A stretch of DNA of 23,056 nucleotides from an uncultured Victivallales bacterium (GTDB lineage Bacteria; Verrucomicrobiota; Lentisphaeria; Oligosphaerales; JAFGRS01). The position numbers and the translations under genes were made by a program. How positions within the stretch are numbered: the stretch's first letter is position 1; each line of letters opens with the position of its first letter. Shown one piece after another: positions 1 to 7,266 of the stretch. Where the stretch lies: NCBI GenBank assembly GCA_903834675.1, contig CAILKC010000381.1:1-23056 (forward strand). The letters are read 5' to 3'. The notes beneath the pieces were generated by a model. It saw nothing but the letters and a program-made list of their open reading frames with translations, did no database searches and had not been told where the DNA came from.

Positions 1-19
1 CGGTATGCCGCCCCGGCAG

Positions 20-95
20 GGCTCAATCTCGTTTGGGATTCCATTCCCAGGGCGCTGCCCTGGGCTGAGGGATGGCCGCGCTTTCAGCGCTCCGC
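20..95. repeat. Two-hairpin interspersed-type repeat
   Basis: The sequence shows a perfect 8-bp stem, CCCAGGGC at 46-53 and GCCCTGGG at 57-64, closed by a 3-base loop. About 14 bases later there is a second stem, GCGCT at 78-82 and AGCGC at 86-90, again with a 3-base loop. From memory, non-coding elements with this order (a CCCAGGGC/GCCCTGGG palindrome, a short spacer, then a smaller GC hairpin) recur in many intergenic regions of GC-rich Planctomycetota/Verrucomicrobiota-type genomes. Only one copy lies in this window, so repetition itself is inferred. Confidence 0.5.
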
Positions 96-298
96 GGCGT
101 CTGGCCTTCGCGACACCTCCCGCCGGAAGTCTCCCCCAAGAGTCACGTGACCCGTTCTGCTCGCCGGAGGCGGAGATGATCGAAACAGAAACCCCTACGG
201 AACTGACTTGCGCCCCATCCGCCGTACCCTTGTTGCGCGGTCGGTGAAAGCGCCTTACATTCACGCTCCTGGCGCCGGCACAGGCGCCGCGCGGCGGT

Positions 299-304
299 TA
301 TATA
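299..304 (+). promoter_or_regulatory. Putative -10 element of the MDR dehydrogenase
   Basis: TATATA at 299-304, overlapping TATACA at 301-306, stands out in a GC-rich region and lies 30 bases before the ATG at 334. No good -35 box is seen 16-18 bases upstream. Similar TATAnT elements precede several other genes here (TATAGT at 3942, TATATT at 17707, TATAGT on the minus strand at 2673-2678), which supports reading it as a -10 box. Confidence 0.35.
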
Positions 305-333
305 CATGAACTATGCGGAGAGGCAGGTGCGTC

Positions 334-1401
334 ATGTTACCGACAGAACGCCAGGTGGGCGCCTTGGATGGGACGGGACATGGGTGCGTCATCACGCAAC
401 CCCTTCCGGAGCTGACCAAGGGCACGGTCATGGTGAAGGTCTATGCCTCGCTGATCAGTCCTGGGACTGAACTCAGCGGCGCCAAGTCGGCGCGCCAGGA
501 GGGCAAGACGGACAAGGGCACCCCACGGGCCTTCGGTTACCAGAACGCGGGCGAGATCATTGCCGTCCATGAGAGCGTCAAAGACTTCATCCCGGGCGAC
601 CGGGTGGCCTGCATGGGCGGCGGCTACGCGCAGCACGCCACCTACGCCGTGGTGCCCAAGAACCTCTGCTGCAAGTTGCCGGACAACGTCACCTACGAGC
701 AGGGCGCCTACACGCACTTGGCCATCACCTCGCTGTGGGCGCTACGCCGGGCCGAGCCGGCGATCGGTGAGTACATCGTGGTCGTGGGCCTGGGGTTGGT
801 GGGCCAGATGGCCAGCCGCATGGCCCAGATGGCCGGGTGTTACGTCATGGGCTGGGACATGGTGCCCTTCCGCTGCGAGGTGGCGCAGGGCTGGGGCATC
901 GACGGCACCACCGTCATCGGGACGGATGACGCCGAGGCCAAGGCCAAGGAGTTCACCCGCGGTTGCGGCTTCGACATGGCCATCATGGCCTTCGGCGGCG
1001 ACGGCACCAAGGCGCTCGAGTCGGTCGCGAAGGTGATGATGCTCTCGCCCGACACGCACCGCATGGGCCGGATCTCGCTGGTGGGCGGTCTGAAGACGCA
1101 GTGCCAATGGGGCGCCGGGCTGGGCAACCTTGACCTGCGCTGCAGCGCCCGCACCGGCCCCGGCTACCATGACGATCCGTGGGAACGCGGCGACTACGAG
1201 TACCCGCCCGTGTTCATGCGCTGGACTACCCAGAGCCACCTCAAGCTGGCTCTGCGTTGGATGGGCGAGGGCAAGCTGGACGTGCAGAGCCTGACCACCC
1301 ACAAGGTACCCCTGGCAGACATTGACGTGGCGGTCTCGGCCCACATCGATGCCCCTGACCGGACCATGGGCACCGTCCTGGTCATGTCGCACCCGAGTTG
1401 A
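334..1401 (+). CDS. Zinc-less medium-chain dehydrogenase (MDR superfamily)
   Basis: This is a 355-residue NAD(P)-dependent oxidoreductase of the alcohol dehydrogenase/quinone reductase (MDR) fold, presumably cytoplasmic, acting on an unknown alcohol, polyol or sugar. The catalytic-domain core SPGTE (42-46) and FGYQNAGE (67-74) sit where zinc enzymes carry the Cys ligand and the GHE motif. Neither ligand is present, and the four-cysteine structural zinc loop is also absent. The Rossmann motif is GLGLVG (152-157), and an aspartate at about 175 at the end of the second strand favours NAD over NADP. I chose ATG 334 over ATG 313 because GGAGAGG (317-323) is correctly spaced for 334 and the family normally begins near this point. 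In many genomes such proteins sit beside Gfo/Idh sugar dehydrogenases, but none is visible here. The substrate cannot be named. Confidence 0.85.
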   Translation: MLPTERQVGALDGTGHGCVITQPLPELTKGTVMVKVYASLISPGTELSGAKSARQEGKTDKGTPRAFGYQNAGEIIAVHESVKDFIPGDRVACMGGGYAQHATYAVVPKNLCCKLPDNVTYEQGAYTHLAITSLWALRRAEPAIGEYIVVVGLGLVGQMASRMAQMAGCYVMGWDMVPFRCEVAQGWGIDGTTVIGTDDAEAKAKEFTRGCGFDMAIMAFGGDGTKALESVAKVMMLSPDTHRMGRISLVGGLKTQCQWGAGLGNLDLRCSARTGPGYHDDPWERGDYEYPPVFMRWTTQSHLKLALRWMGEGKLDVQSLTTHKVPLADIDVAVSAHIDAPDRTMGTVLVMSHPS

Positions 1402-1447
1402 GGCCCCCAAGGACCCCGAGTTTCGAGTTCCGGGTCGGCGCTGCCTG

Positions 1448-1475
1448 CGCCCCGAGCTGCAATGGCGCCGGGGCG
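1448..1475. terminator. Possible hairpin between convergent genes
   Basis: CGCCCCG (1448-1454) pairs with CGGGGCG (1469-1475) around a 14-base loop. It lies in the 93-bp gap between the convergent dehydrogenase and orphan genes, where a two-way terminator would be expected. There is no T-run on either strand, so this is weak. Confidence 0.25.
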
Positions 1476-1494
1476 AGCTGGCAGGGCGCGGGAC

Positions 1495-2646
1495 CTACGG
1501 GGGAACGGCGCCGCCGCGCGCGGCGGGCAGCGCTTTCTTCGGCAGCGGTGGCGGCAGCGGCGGTGGATAGCGGCGGATGAGCTCCATGATCTTCTGGATG
1601 TCCGGCTGCGAGAGGGTGCCGTCCTGGCGCAGAGCGTCAGTGATCTGATCACGGTGACGCTCGAGCACGGCCAGGGGAGCGGCGGGACGTCCGACCGAGT
1701 CGCGGAATTGCGCGGCCCGGCGCTCTGCTTCATCCTGCAGCCGCAGCTGTTCGCGGGTCGCGTCCTGGCGCATCCCACTGATCTTCTGTTCGGTTTCCTT
1801 GGCGATGCTCTGGCTCCGGTCGAGAGAGGGTTGCACTTCGGTGAGCATGAGCACGCCCCAGGCTACGGCGGCGGCCACCTGCTCGGGGTCCAGCTTCAAC
1901 CGGCGGCCCTGTTCGTCGACGATGCGGACCCAGAAACCATCGGCGCGGGAAGGCGCCGGTCGCGGCCCGCCCAGCAGCGCCAGCGGCGGCGAGATCAGGG
2001 TGTTCCAGGCATAGCCGGAAACGGGAAGCACCAGGCCCTCCCCGACCAGGATTGCGGTGCCCGCAACGCCGGAATCGAGCCCATACCACGCCGGCACCAC
2101 CGCGGTTCCGGCCACGCTGCCGAGGACCATGCCGCAGAGCCCGCCTGTGGCCCGGAAGAGGGTGTCGGAGACCCCCTCCACCAGCGCCCACGGGTAGGCC
2201 AATGCCGAGCCGAAAACGCGGCGTTGCCGGCGCTCCGCGGCCTTGCTCAGGTAGCGCTGCCAGGCCTTGGGAACGCCCCGGAGCACGAAGTTGCCGATGC
2301 AGTCCTGGAAGGCCCAGTCATAGCACTCCGCACTGCTGTCGGCGAGTTTCTTGTACTTGTCTGCCTCCAGGTACTTGTGGAACTGCCTGCCGCTTTCCCC
2401 GAAATGTTCGCAAGCGTAGGAAGTCGGCTCGCTGTAGCCGGGGCAAATCCAGACGTCGTACCAGCGTCCGGCAGTGTCCTGCATGCGTCCACACCAGAAG
2501 AGTTGCCCCTTCTGTTTCAGGGAGAGGAAATACCCCTCGTCCTCGGGCGGATCAACCCGTTCCGCGGCCAGCGCCCCGGCGCTGAGGAACGCGACCAGCA
2601 CGAACAGAACCGCACGCCACGACCGCGGCGTCTTGAGTGTCTTCAT
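1495..2646 (-). CDS. Secreted cysteine-containing protein of unknown function
   Basis: I do not recognise the family of this 383-residue protein. It begins with a clear signal peptide: a basic start, the hydrophobic stretch AVLFVLVAFLSAGALA (about 12-27), and a likely cut after ALA. There is no lipobox cysteine. The mature part has cysteines at 52, 68, 79, 108, 116 and 171, the first five within about 65 residues. A glycine-rich, hydrophobic middle (about 160-227) could insert in or lie against a membrane. A charged helical, coiled-coil-like stretch (about 275-320) follows. The tail is proline-rich (PPPLPPPLP at about 361-369). The start is supported by AGGAG (complement of 2655-2659), 8 bases before ATG, and by a minus-strand TATAGT. 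It is transcribed on its own, downstream of rlmN on the same strand. An envelope or outer-surface role is inferred only from the signal peptide and composition. Confidence 0.75.
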   Translation of the reverse strand: MKTLKTPRSWRAVLFVLVAFLSAGALAAERVDPPEDEGYFLSLKQKGQLFWCGRMQDTAGRWYDVWICPGYSEPTSYACEHFGESGRQFHKYLEADKYKKLADSSAECYDWAFQDCIGNFVLRGVPKAWQRYLSKAAERRQRRVFGSALAYPWALVEGVSDTLFRATGGLCGMVLGSVAGTAVVPAWYGLDSGVAGTAILVGEGLVLPVSGYAWNTLISPPLALLGGPRPAPSRADGFWVRIVDEQGRRLKLDPEQVAAAVAWGVLMLTEVQPSLDRSQSIAKETEQKISGMRQDATREQLRLQDEAERRAAQFRDSVGRPAAPLAVLERHRDQITDALRQDGTLSQPDIQKIMELIRRYPPPLPPPLPKKALPAARGGAVPP

Positions 2647-2672
2647 AGGGCAGGCTCCTGATACGCTTCACC

Positions 2673-2678
2673 ACTATA
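2673..2678 (-). promoter_or_regulatory. Putative -10 of the secreted orphan gene
   Basis: On the minus strand TATAGT (complement of 2673-2678), preceded by TG, lies 26 bases before the ATG at 2646. A -35-like TGGGAT sits 17 bases upstream and matches the consensus in three of six positions. The downstream AGGAG ribosome site makes the set coherent. Confidence 0.35.
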
Positions 2679-2700
2679 CAACGCTGGTTCGCGCCATCCC

Positions 2701-2731
2701 ACCGCCCTGCCGCCGGGGCCAGGGCGGTTTT
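2701..2731 (+). terminator. Stem-loop with T-run, in the gap downstream of rlmN
   Basis: ACCGCCCTG (2701-2709) pairs perfectly with CAGGGCGGT (2720-2728) over a 10-base loop and is followed by TTTT (2728-2731) on the plus strand. The genes on both sides run on the minus strand, where the stem has no T-run. It may act imperfectly for rlmN, or it may stop antisense transcription coming from the left. Confidence 0.35.
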
Positions 2732-2838
2732 GAGAAAGCGACGGACTTCCTTATTGCACAGGTCGAAAACACCCGCCGCGGCGGACCCGGGACGGGCTCG
2801 GCAGCGCAGGCTCCAAGGAAACCACGCGGGAGCGGCGT

Positions 2839-3885
2839 TTACGCCTTCTCCCCGGCACTGCCAAGCTGCCCGCAGGCGGCCATGATGCTGCGACCTCGCG
2901 GGGTTCGGCAGCGTACCGGCAGATTCTCTTCCCGCAGCCAGGTGATAAAGCGTTCGATCTCGGCCTCTTCAGGGGCGCGGGTCAGGGGTTGCGATCCCGG
3001 ATTGTAGGGGATCAAGTTGATCATGACCCGCCCGAGGGGAGCGCAAAAGGCGGCCAGGCGCGCCGCCTCGGCGCGGCTGTCGTTGATGCCGGGCAGCAGG
3101 CACCAGTTCACCCCCAGGGCGAAGTTGCGGCGTTTCGGGTAGGCCATCAAGGCCGCCTGCAGGTCGGCGAGAGGGGTCTCCCGGTTGATGGGCATGAGGC
3201 GGTTGCGGGTCGCATCGTCGGTCGCGTTCAGGCTGATGGCGAGATTGAGGCGCGGCCAACCCAGGGCCGCCAGCCGAGCGATGCCGACGGCGTTCCCGGC
3301 GGTGCAGACCGTGAGCCGTTCGCGGGCGAGGTCCAGCCCACGGGTGTCGGTGAGCACGTGCAGAGCGGCCAGCAGCGTCTCGAGATTATCCAGGGGTTCG
3401 CCCATGCCCATGAAGACCAGGTTGCGGGGCTGCCAACCCAGGCGCAAGGCGGCGACGACTTGCCCGACGATCTCCGCGGGTTCAAGCTGGCGGACCAGGC
3501 CCAGGCGCCCGGTCTCGCAAAAGGCGCAGCCCCGGCGGCAGCCGACCTGGCTCGACAGGCACAGAGTACAGGTTTCGGCGCCTTCAGGACCGGAGCGCAT
3601 GGGGATGCGCACCATCTCGATCTCGCGCCCGTCGGCAAGACGCAGATGGCACTTGGCCGTCGTCCCGGCAGCGGCCGTCTCCTCGGTCTGCTGTACCGGC
3701 TCGGGAACCGCGTCGTCGAAGACCGTGCGCCAGACGCCCGGCAGGTCCGCGGGGAGGCGTCGGCCGCGCCACGCCTCGCGGTAGACCCACAGGGCCCGCT
3801 CCCGCCCGCCGGGCAAGCCCGTGGCCGCCGCGGCGAAGGCCATCGCCGTGAGCCCGAAGACCTGCTGTCGGGAGCCTGTGTCCAT
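2839..3885 (-). CDS. rlmN: 23S rRNA (adenine-2503-C2)-methyltransferase, RlmN-type radical SAM
   Basis: RlmN methylates C2 of adenine 2503 in 23S rRNA (and A37 of some tRNAs) by radical SAM chemistry in the cytoplasm. This 348-residue protein has the family's cluster motif C-x3-C-x2-C at C116, C120 and C123 in the frame SSQVGCRRGCAFCETG. Both methyl-transfer cysteines are present: C109 in TLCLSS, and C338 in the C-terminal MAACGQL. FMGMGEPLDN (158-167) is the SAM-binding GEPL stretch. The P in GEPL favours RlmN over the resistance enzyme Cfr, whose equivalent is usually GEAL. The N-terminal RNA-binding region (about 8-55) is short and diverged but recognisable. Start ATG 3885 has only a weak ribosome site. 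The gene is divergent from the first lyase with 120 bp between them. Confidence 0.9.
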   Translation of the reverse strand: MDTGSRQQVFGLTAMAFAAAATGLPGGRERALWVYREAWRGRRLPADLPGVWRTVFDDAVPEPVQQTEETAAAGTTAKCHLRLADGREIEMVRIPMRSGPEGAETCTLCLSSQVGCRRGCAFCETGRLGLVRQLEPAEIVGQVVAALRLGWQPRNLVFMGMGEPLDNLETLLAALHVLTDTRGLDLARERLTVCTAGNAVGIARLAALGWPRLNLAISLNATDDATRNRLMPINRETPLADLQAALMAYPKRRNFALGVNWCLLPGINDSRAEAARLAAFCAPLGRVMINLIPYNPGSQPLTRAPEEAEIERFITWLREENLPVRCRTPRGRSIMAACGQLGSAGEKA

Positions 3886-3939
3886 GCCTAAGGGTGCCGC
3901 CTTCCGGGTCGCGTTCCGAGCGCAATCCAGTCGGCAGTG

Positions 3940-3947
3940 AATATAGT
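3940..3947. promoter_or_regulatory. Shared TATA element between rlmN and the first lyase
   Basis: AATATAGT (3940-3947) reads as TATAGT on the plus strand (3942-3947, 58 bases before ATG 4006) and as TATATT on the minus strand (3945-3940, 54 bases before ATG 3885). It is the only AT-rich spot in the divergent gap. Convincing -35 boxes are not visible in either direction. Confidence 0.3.
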
Positions 3948-4005
3948 GAGGCGGTTGCGGAAGTACCGCCTGAGCCGGGCGTCAGGGTTAAGAATTGAGA
4001 CCGCC

Positions 4006-7000
4006 ATGCACCCACACCTGTCCGTGAGTCTGACCGTGCTTTCCGTGCTCGGCGCTGCCATCGGCGCCGGGGCCAAGGAGTCCAGCCGTCTGGTCACTGC
4101 CGAGATGCGAGCCCGAGCCCTGCGCAATGCCGCACAGTTTCCCTGGGTGAAAGCCTGGCAGCAGGAGTACGTCAAAGCCGCGGAACCATGGGTGACACAG
4201 AGCGATGCGGACCTCTGGCGGCGGGTCTCGTCGCAGGAACTGCCCCGTGCCGTTTACCTGGCTGCCGGCCTGCTCTATGAGGGCAAACCTGACGCTTGCC
4301 CCAACTGCGGCAAGGCCTTTGGCTTCGACGGCCGTACTGATTTCTGGAAGCGCGAATGGAAGGTGGCCTGTCCGCATTGCCAAGAGACCTTCCCCAAGAA
4401 CGACTTCGGGGCCTTCTATCAGAGCAGCCTGGATGAGCAGGGCTACTTCCGCCGCGACCGCGGCGACCGCTCCTTGCTGTTCAACGCCGACCATCCGGAC
4501 GCCAATGACCCGAAACATCTTCTCTGGGTGGACGATGGCTACGGCCTGACCGACGCCAAGGGCAACCTCCACCACGCCATCGCCTACTGCAACGACGCCT
4601 ACTGGAACCGCATCATCGCCGGGGTGCAGGACCTCGCCTGGGCCTACGCCATGACTTCCGAGGCACGCTACGCCCACAAAGCCGCCGTCCTCCTCGACCG
4701 CATCGCCGACGTCTACCCGGAGATGGACTACTACCCGCTCGGCAAACTCGGCTTCCAGCACTCCCACGGCGGGACCCTGCAGGGCCGTATCCGCGGCAAG
4801 ATCTGGGAATGCAACACTGGCGAAGCTCTGGCGCGGGCCTACGACCTGATCTTCGACGGCATCCAGGCGGACCCGGAGTTGGTCGCCTTCTGCGCTGCTC
4901 AGAGCGCCCGCTGCAAGCTGGCCGATAAAGGCAGTGCCGCGGCCATCTGCCGCCACATCGAGGATCAGCTCCTGCTCGAAATCCTCAGATCGGTCAAAGA
5001 CGGCCGCATCGACGGCAATACCGGCATGAGCCATACCTGCCTGGCGCTGGCCGCTATCGCTCTGGACCGTCCGGGCCTGACCGACGAGTGGCTTGACTGG
5101 CTGTTCGACCCCGCCTTCCCGGTCACCAACCCCGCCTACCGCCGCGCGAAGGACCCGGTTCCCTGGGCCATGGTCGAGGGACTGGATCGCGATGGCATGG
5201 GGGGTGAGTGCGGCGGCTACGGCCTGATCTGGAGCCGCTGCATGCTCAGGTTGGCCGAGATCCTTGCCGACTACCCAGCCTACCAGCGCCATGATCTGCT
5301 CAAGGAGTACCCCAAGCTGCGGCAGTGTGTTCTGGTGGAAGCGCGCCTGAACGTGCTCGACGCCGTCATGCCAAACTTCGGCGACACCGGCGCCTGCGGC
5401 TCCTGGGGCCGGGTCGGCGCCGCGGAACACTTCCTGCGTGGCTATCGGCTGTTCGGCGATCCGCGCATGGCGGCCTGGGCCTGGCGCCGCGCCGAGGGCA
5501 AGGCGAGCGCGCTGCGCCTGCGCCCGACCACTGCCTTCGCGGAGGACCCCGAGGCGCTGGTGCGTGCGGTCGAGGCCGCCGCGGGGCAGGCGGACCCGCG
5601 CCTGAGCTCGGACTTCCTCAGCCGCTATGGCCAGGCGGTCCTGCAGACAGAGCGCCCGGAGAGCGGCCGGGCCGTAGCCCTGCACTTCGGTGCCGGCAAA
5701 GGCCACTCCCACCACGACAACTTGAGCCTGGGGCTGTTCGCCCAGAATGTCGATCTGCTGCCGGACCACGGCTACCCGGCCTTCACGGGGTCGTACCCCC
5801 AACGCATCGCCTGGACCGCCAACACCTCCAGCCACTGCACCCTGATGGTGGACGACCGCCGTTCGGCCTATAGCCCCGGCGGCAAGCTCGAGCTCTTCGC
5901 CGTACAGGCGCCGTTACGGGTCATGCAGGTCGCCTCGCCCGGCGCCTACGGCCAGACCCTGGAGGCCTACCGCCGCTGCGTTGCCCTCATCGACGTCAGC
6001 GACACAGACAGCTACGTACTCGACGTCTTCCGCGCCCGTGGTGGGGCCACGCACCGACTCATCCTCTGCGGCGGGGCTACCACGGCCGCGCCGGTCGGCC
6101 TCGACCTCGTCCCACAGGAAAAGGGTACCTTCGCTGGACCCGAGGTCGCCTTCGAAGCCCTGCCGGGCAAAGGCGAGACCCTCACCACCACCAGCGGCTT
6201 CTCCTACCTGACCGAGGTGGCACGGAGCCGCGCTGGGGTGACGGCGCCCTACACGGTCGACTGGCGCATCGAGGACCTGCGTGGCCGCATCAAGGAAGGC
6301 GCCGAACCGCACCTGCGGGTACACGCCCTGACGCCCTGCGACGAGGTCGCTCTGGCCAGCGGCCAGCCACCACAGAACAAGAAGGGCAATCCGGCCAGCC
6401 TGCGCTACCTGATCCAGAGCCGCTTCGGGCAGGGCCTGCGCAGCCAGTACGTCTCCGTGCTCGAACCCTACGAGAAGACGCCGTTCATCCGGGCCGTCCG
6501 CCCGCTGCCCGTCATCACCACCGCGGCTCCGGACACCGTGGCCGCGGTCGCGGTTGAGCTTACCGATGGCCGCACCGATATCCTCATTGCCTGCGAGCAA
6601 CCGAGCCGAGTGAGCGTGGAGGGCGACATCGAGATGGAGGGCCTCTTCGGCCTGGTGCGACGGCAGGGGACAGAGGTGAAGAGCCTGCGGTTGAGCGGTG
6701 GAACTCTCCTGCGCGCCGGGGCCATCGAGGTGCGCAGTCCGCAGGCCGCCTGGACCGGCGTCGTGAAGGCTGTCGACCTCGCCGACCCGACCCACAACCG
6801 GCTCGAACTGGAGCCGCCTCTGCCGACCGACCCCGCCCTCGTCGGCCGCCCGTTACACATCCTCAACAGCCTGGACTGCGACACCTCGTTCCCGATCCAG
6901 GCCAGCGACGGCGCCCACGTCAGCACCGGCGAACTGGGGTTCATCGCCGGGTTCAAGGACCCCAAGGACTTCGCCGCCGGTGTGACCCTCCAGGTCAACC

Positions 7001-7047
7001 CCGGCGACCGCTACGTGGTGCATGCGCTCGCCGCCCTGGATCGGTAG
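4006..7047 (+). CDS. Secreted heparinase II/III-type polysaccharide lyase with zinc-knuckle insert
   Basis: This 1013-residue exported protein resembles the heparinase II/III (alpha/alpha-toroid plus beta-sandwich) lyases that cleave uronic-acid glycans by beta-elimination. ATG 4006 is chosen because it begins a signal peptide (about 1-23, ending AIGAGA). The GTG at 3937 would bury that signal and overlap the TATA element. Early in the protein, CPNC (C98, C101) and CPHC (C122, C125) form a zinc-ribbon-like four-cysteine insert. NTGMSH (338-343) lies in the toroid where the family keeps catalytic Asn/His. The C-terminal domain hallmark GHSHHDN (566-572) is followed by DHGYP (587-591) and NTSSH (606-610). 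The rest is beta-rich sandwich without a further recognised module. The second lyase follows 363 bp downstream on the same strand. The exact substrate (heparin-like, chondroitin-like, alginate or other) cannot be read from sequence. Confidence 0.82.
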   Translation: MHPHLSVSLTVLSVLGAAIGAGAKESSRLVTAEMRARALRNAAQFPWVKAWQQEYVKAAEPWVTQSDADLWRRVSSQELPRAVYLAAGLLYEGKPDACPNCGKAFGFDGRTDFWKREWKVACPHCQETFPKNDFGAFYQSSLDEQGYFRRDRGDRSLLFNADHPDANDPKHLLWVDDGYGLTDAKGNLHHAIAYCNDAYWNRIIAGVQDLAWAYAMTSEARYAHKAAVLLDRIADVYPEMDYYPLGKLGFQHSHGGTLQGRIRGKIWECNTGEALARAYDLIFDGIQADPELVAFCAAQSARCKLADKGSAAAICRHIEDQLLLEILRSVKDGRIDGNTGMSHTCLALAAIALDRPGLTDEWLDWLFDPAFPVTNPAYRRAKDPVPWAMVEGLDRDGMGGECGGYGLIWSRCMLRLAEILADYPAYQRHDLLKEYPKLRQCVLVEARLNVLDAVMPNFGDTGACGSWGRVGAAEHFLRGYRLFGDPRMAAWAWRRAEGKASALRLRPTTAFAEDPEALVRAVEAAAGQADPRLSSDFLSRYGQAVLQTERPESGRAVALHFGAGKGHSHHDNLSLGLFAQNVDLLPDHGYPAFTGSYPQRIAWTANTSSHCTLMVDDRRSAYSPGGKLELFAVQAPLRVMQVASPGAYGQTLEAYRRCVALIDVSDTDSYVLDVFRARGGATHRLILCGGATTAAPVGLDLVPQEKGTFAGPEVAFEALPGKGETLTTTSGFSYLTEVARSRAGVTAPYTVDWRIEDLRGRIKEGAEPHLRVHALTPCDEVALASGQPPQNKKGNPASLRYLIQSRFGQGLRSQYVSVLEPYEKTPFIRAVRPLPVITTAAPDTVAAVAVELTDGRTDILIACEQPSRVSVEGDIEMEGLFGLVRRQGTEVKSLRLSGGTLLRAGAIEVRSPQAAWTGVVKAVDLADPTHNRLELEPPLPTDPALVGRPLHILNSLDCDTSFPIQASDGAHVSTGELGFIAGFKDPKDFAAGVTLQVNPGDRYVVHALAALDR

Positions 7048-7086
7048 AGCGGGGCGGCCCGCTAGCCGCCACGCTCTTGGGAACAG

Positions 7087-7110
7087 TCGGACCCGTCGGA
7101 CCCGTCGGAC
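7087..7110. repeat. TCGGAC 9-bp tandem repeat, left block
   Basis: TCGGAC occurs at 7087-7092, 7096-7101 and 7105-7110, an exact 9-base period (TCGGACCCG). On the minus strand these encode the Asp-Gly-Ser repeat after the C4 zinc finger. Confidence 0.75.
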
Positions 7111-7251
7111 GCGTCGACGGGACGAGTGCCCTTGCACTCGGGGTAGCCGGAACAACCCCAGAACGGCTGGCCGGCATGCGCGCCCTGCTTCGCGGTGCGG
7201 CGCTGCATGGGTTTGCCGCAGCGCGGGCAGACCGGGGCGGCGGCGGACGGG

Positions 7252-7266
7252 TCGGACCTGTCGGAC
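7252..7266. repeat. TCGGAC 9-bp tandem repeat, right block
   Basis: TCGGAC occurs at 7252-7257 and 7261-7266 with the same 9-base period as the block at 7087. The two blocks lie in the same orientation on either side of the zinc-finger codons. Confidence 0.65.

Larger units (their letters stand above)
1..333. other. Left-edge non-coding region
   Basis: I see no credible gene in these 333 bases. The open frame at 5-247 on the plus strand has a proline/arginine-rich translation with no recognisable domain and overlaps a palindromic repeat, so I read it as non-coding. The region holds the two-hairpin repeat (about 20-95), a short inverted repeat (GGCGCC at 271-276 and again at 283-288, six bases apart), and a TATA-like element just before the dehydrogenase gene. 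Any gene upstream of base 1 is cut off. Confidence 0.6.

Noticed and set aside
5..247. 80-codon plus-strand frame at the left edge
   Set aside because: It overlaps the palindromic repeat, has no recognisable domain and has a composition typical of translated repeat sequence.
1462..2661. 399-codon plus-strand frame opposite the secreted orphan gene
   Set aside because: The minus-strand frame has a signal peptide, ribosome site and promoter-like element. The plus frame is a shadow produced by GC-rich codons.
2839..3885. Cfr-type antibiotic resistance methyltransferase instead of RlmN
   Set aside because: GEPLDN and the AACGQL ending fit RlmN better than Cfr; there are no resistance neighbours.
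3937..4005. Upstream GTG start for the first lyase
   Set aside because: It would bury the signal peptide and overlap the TATA-like element; ATG 4006 gives a proper export signal.
7087..7266. CRISPR-like repeat array
   Set aside because: Units are 9 bases with no unique spacers; they are a coding tandem repeat around a zinc finger.
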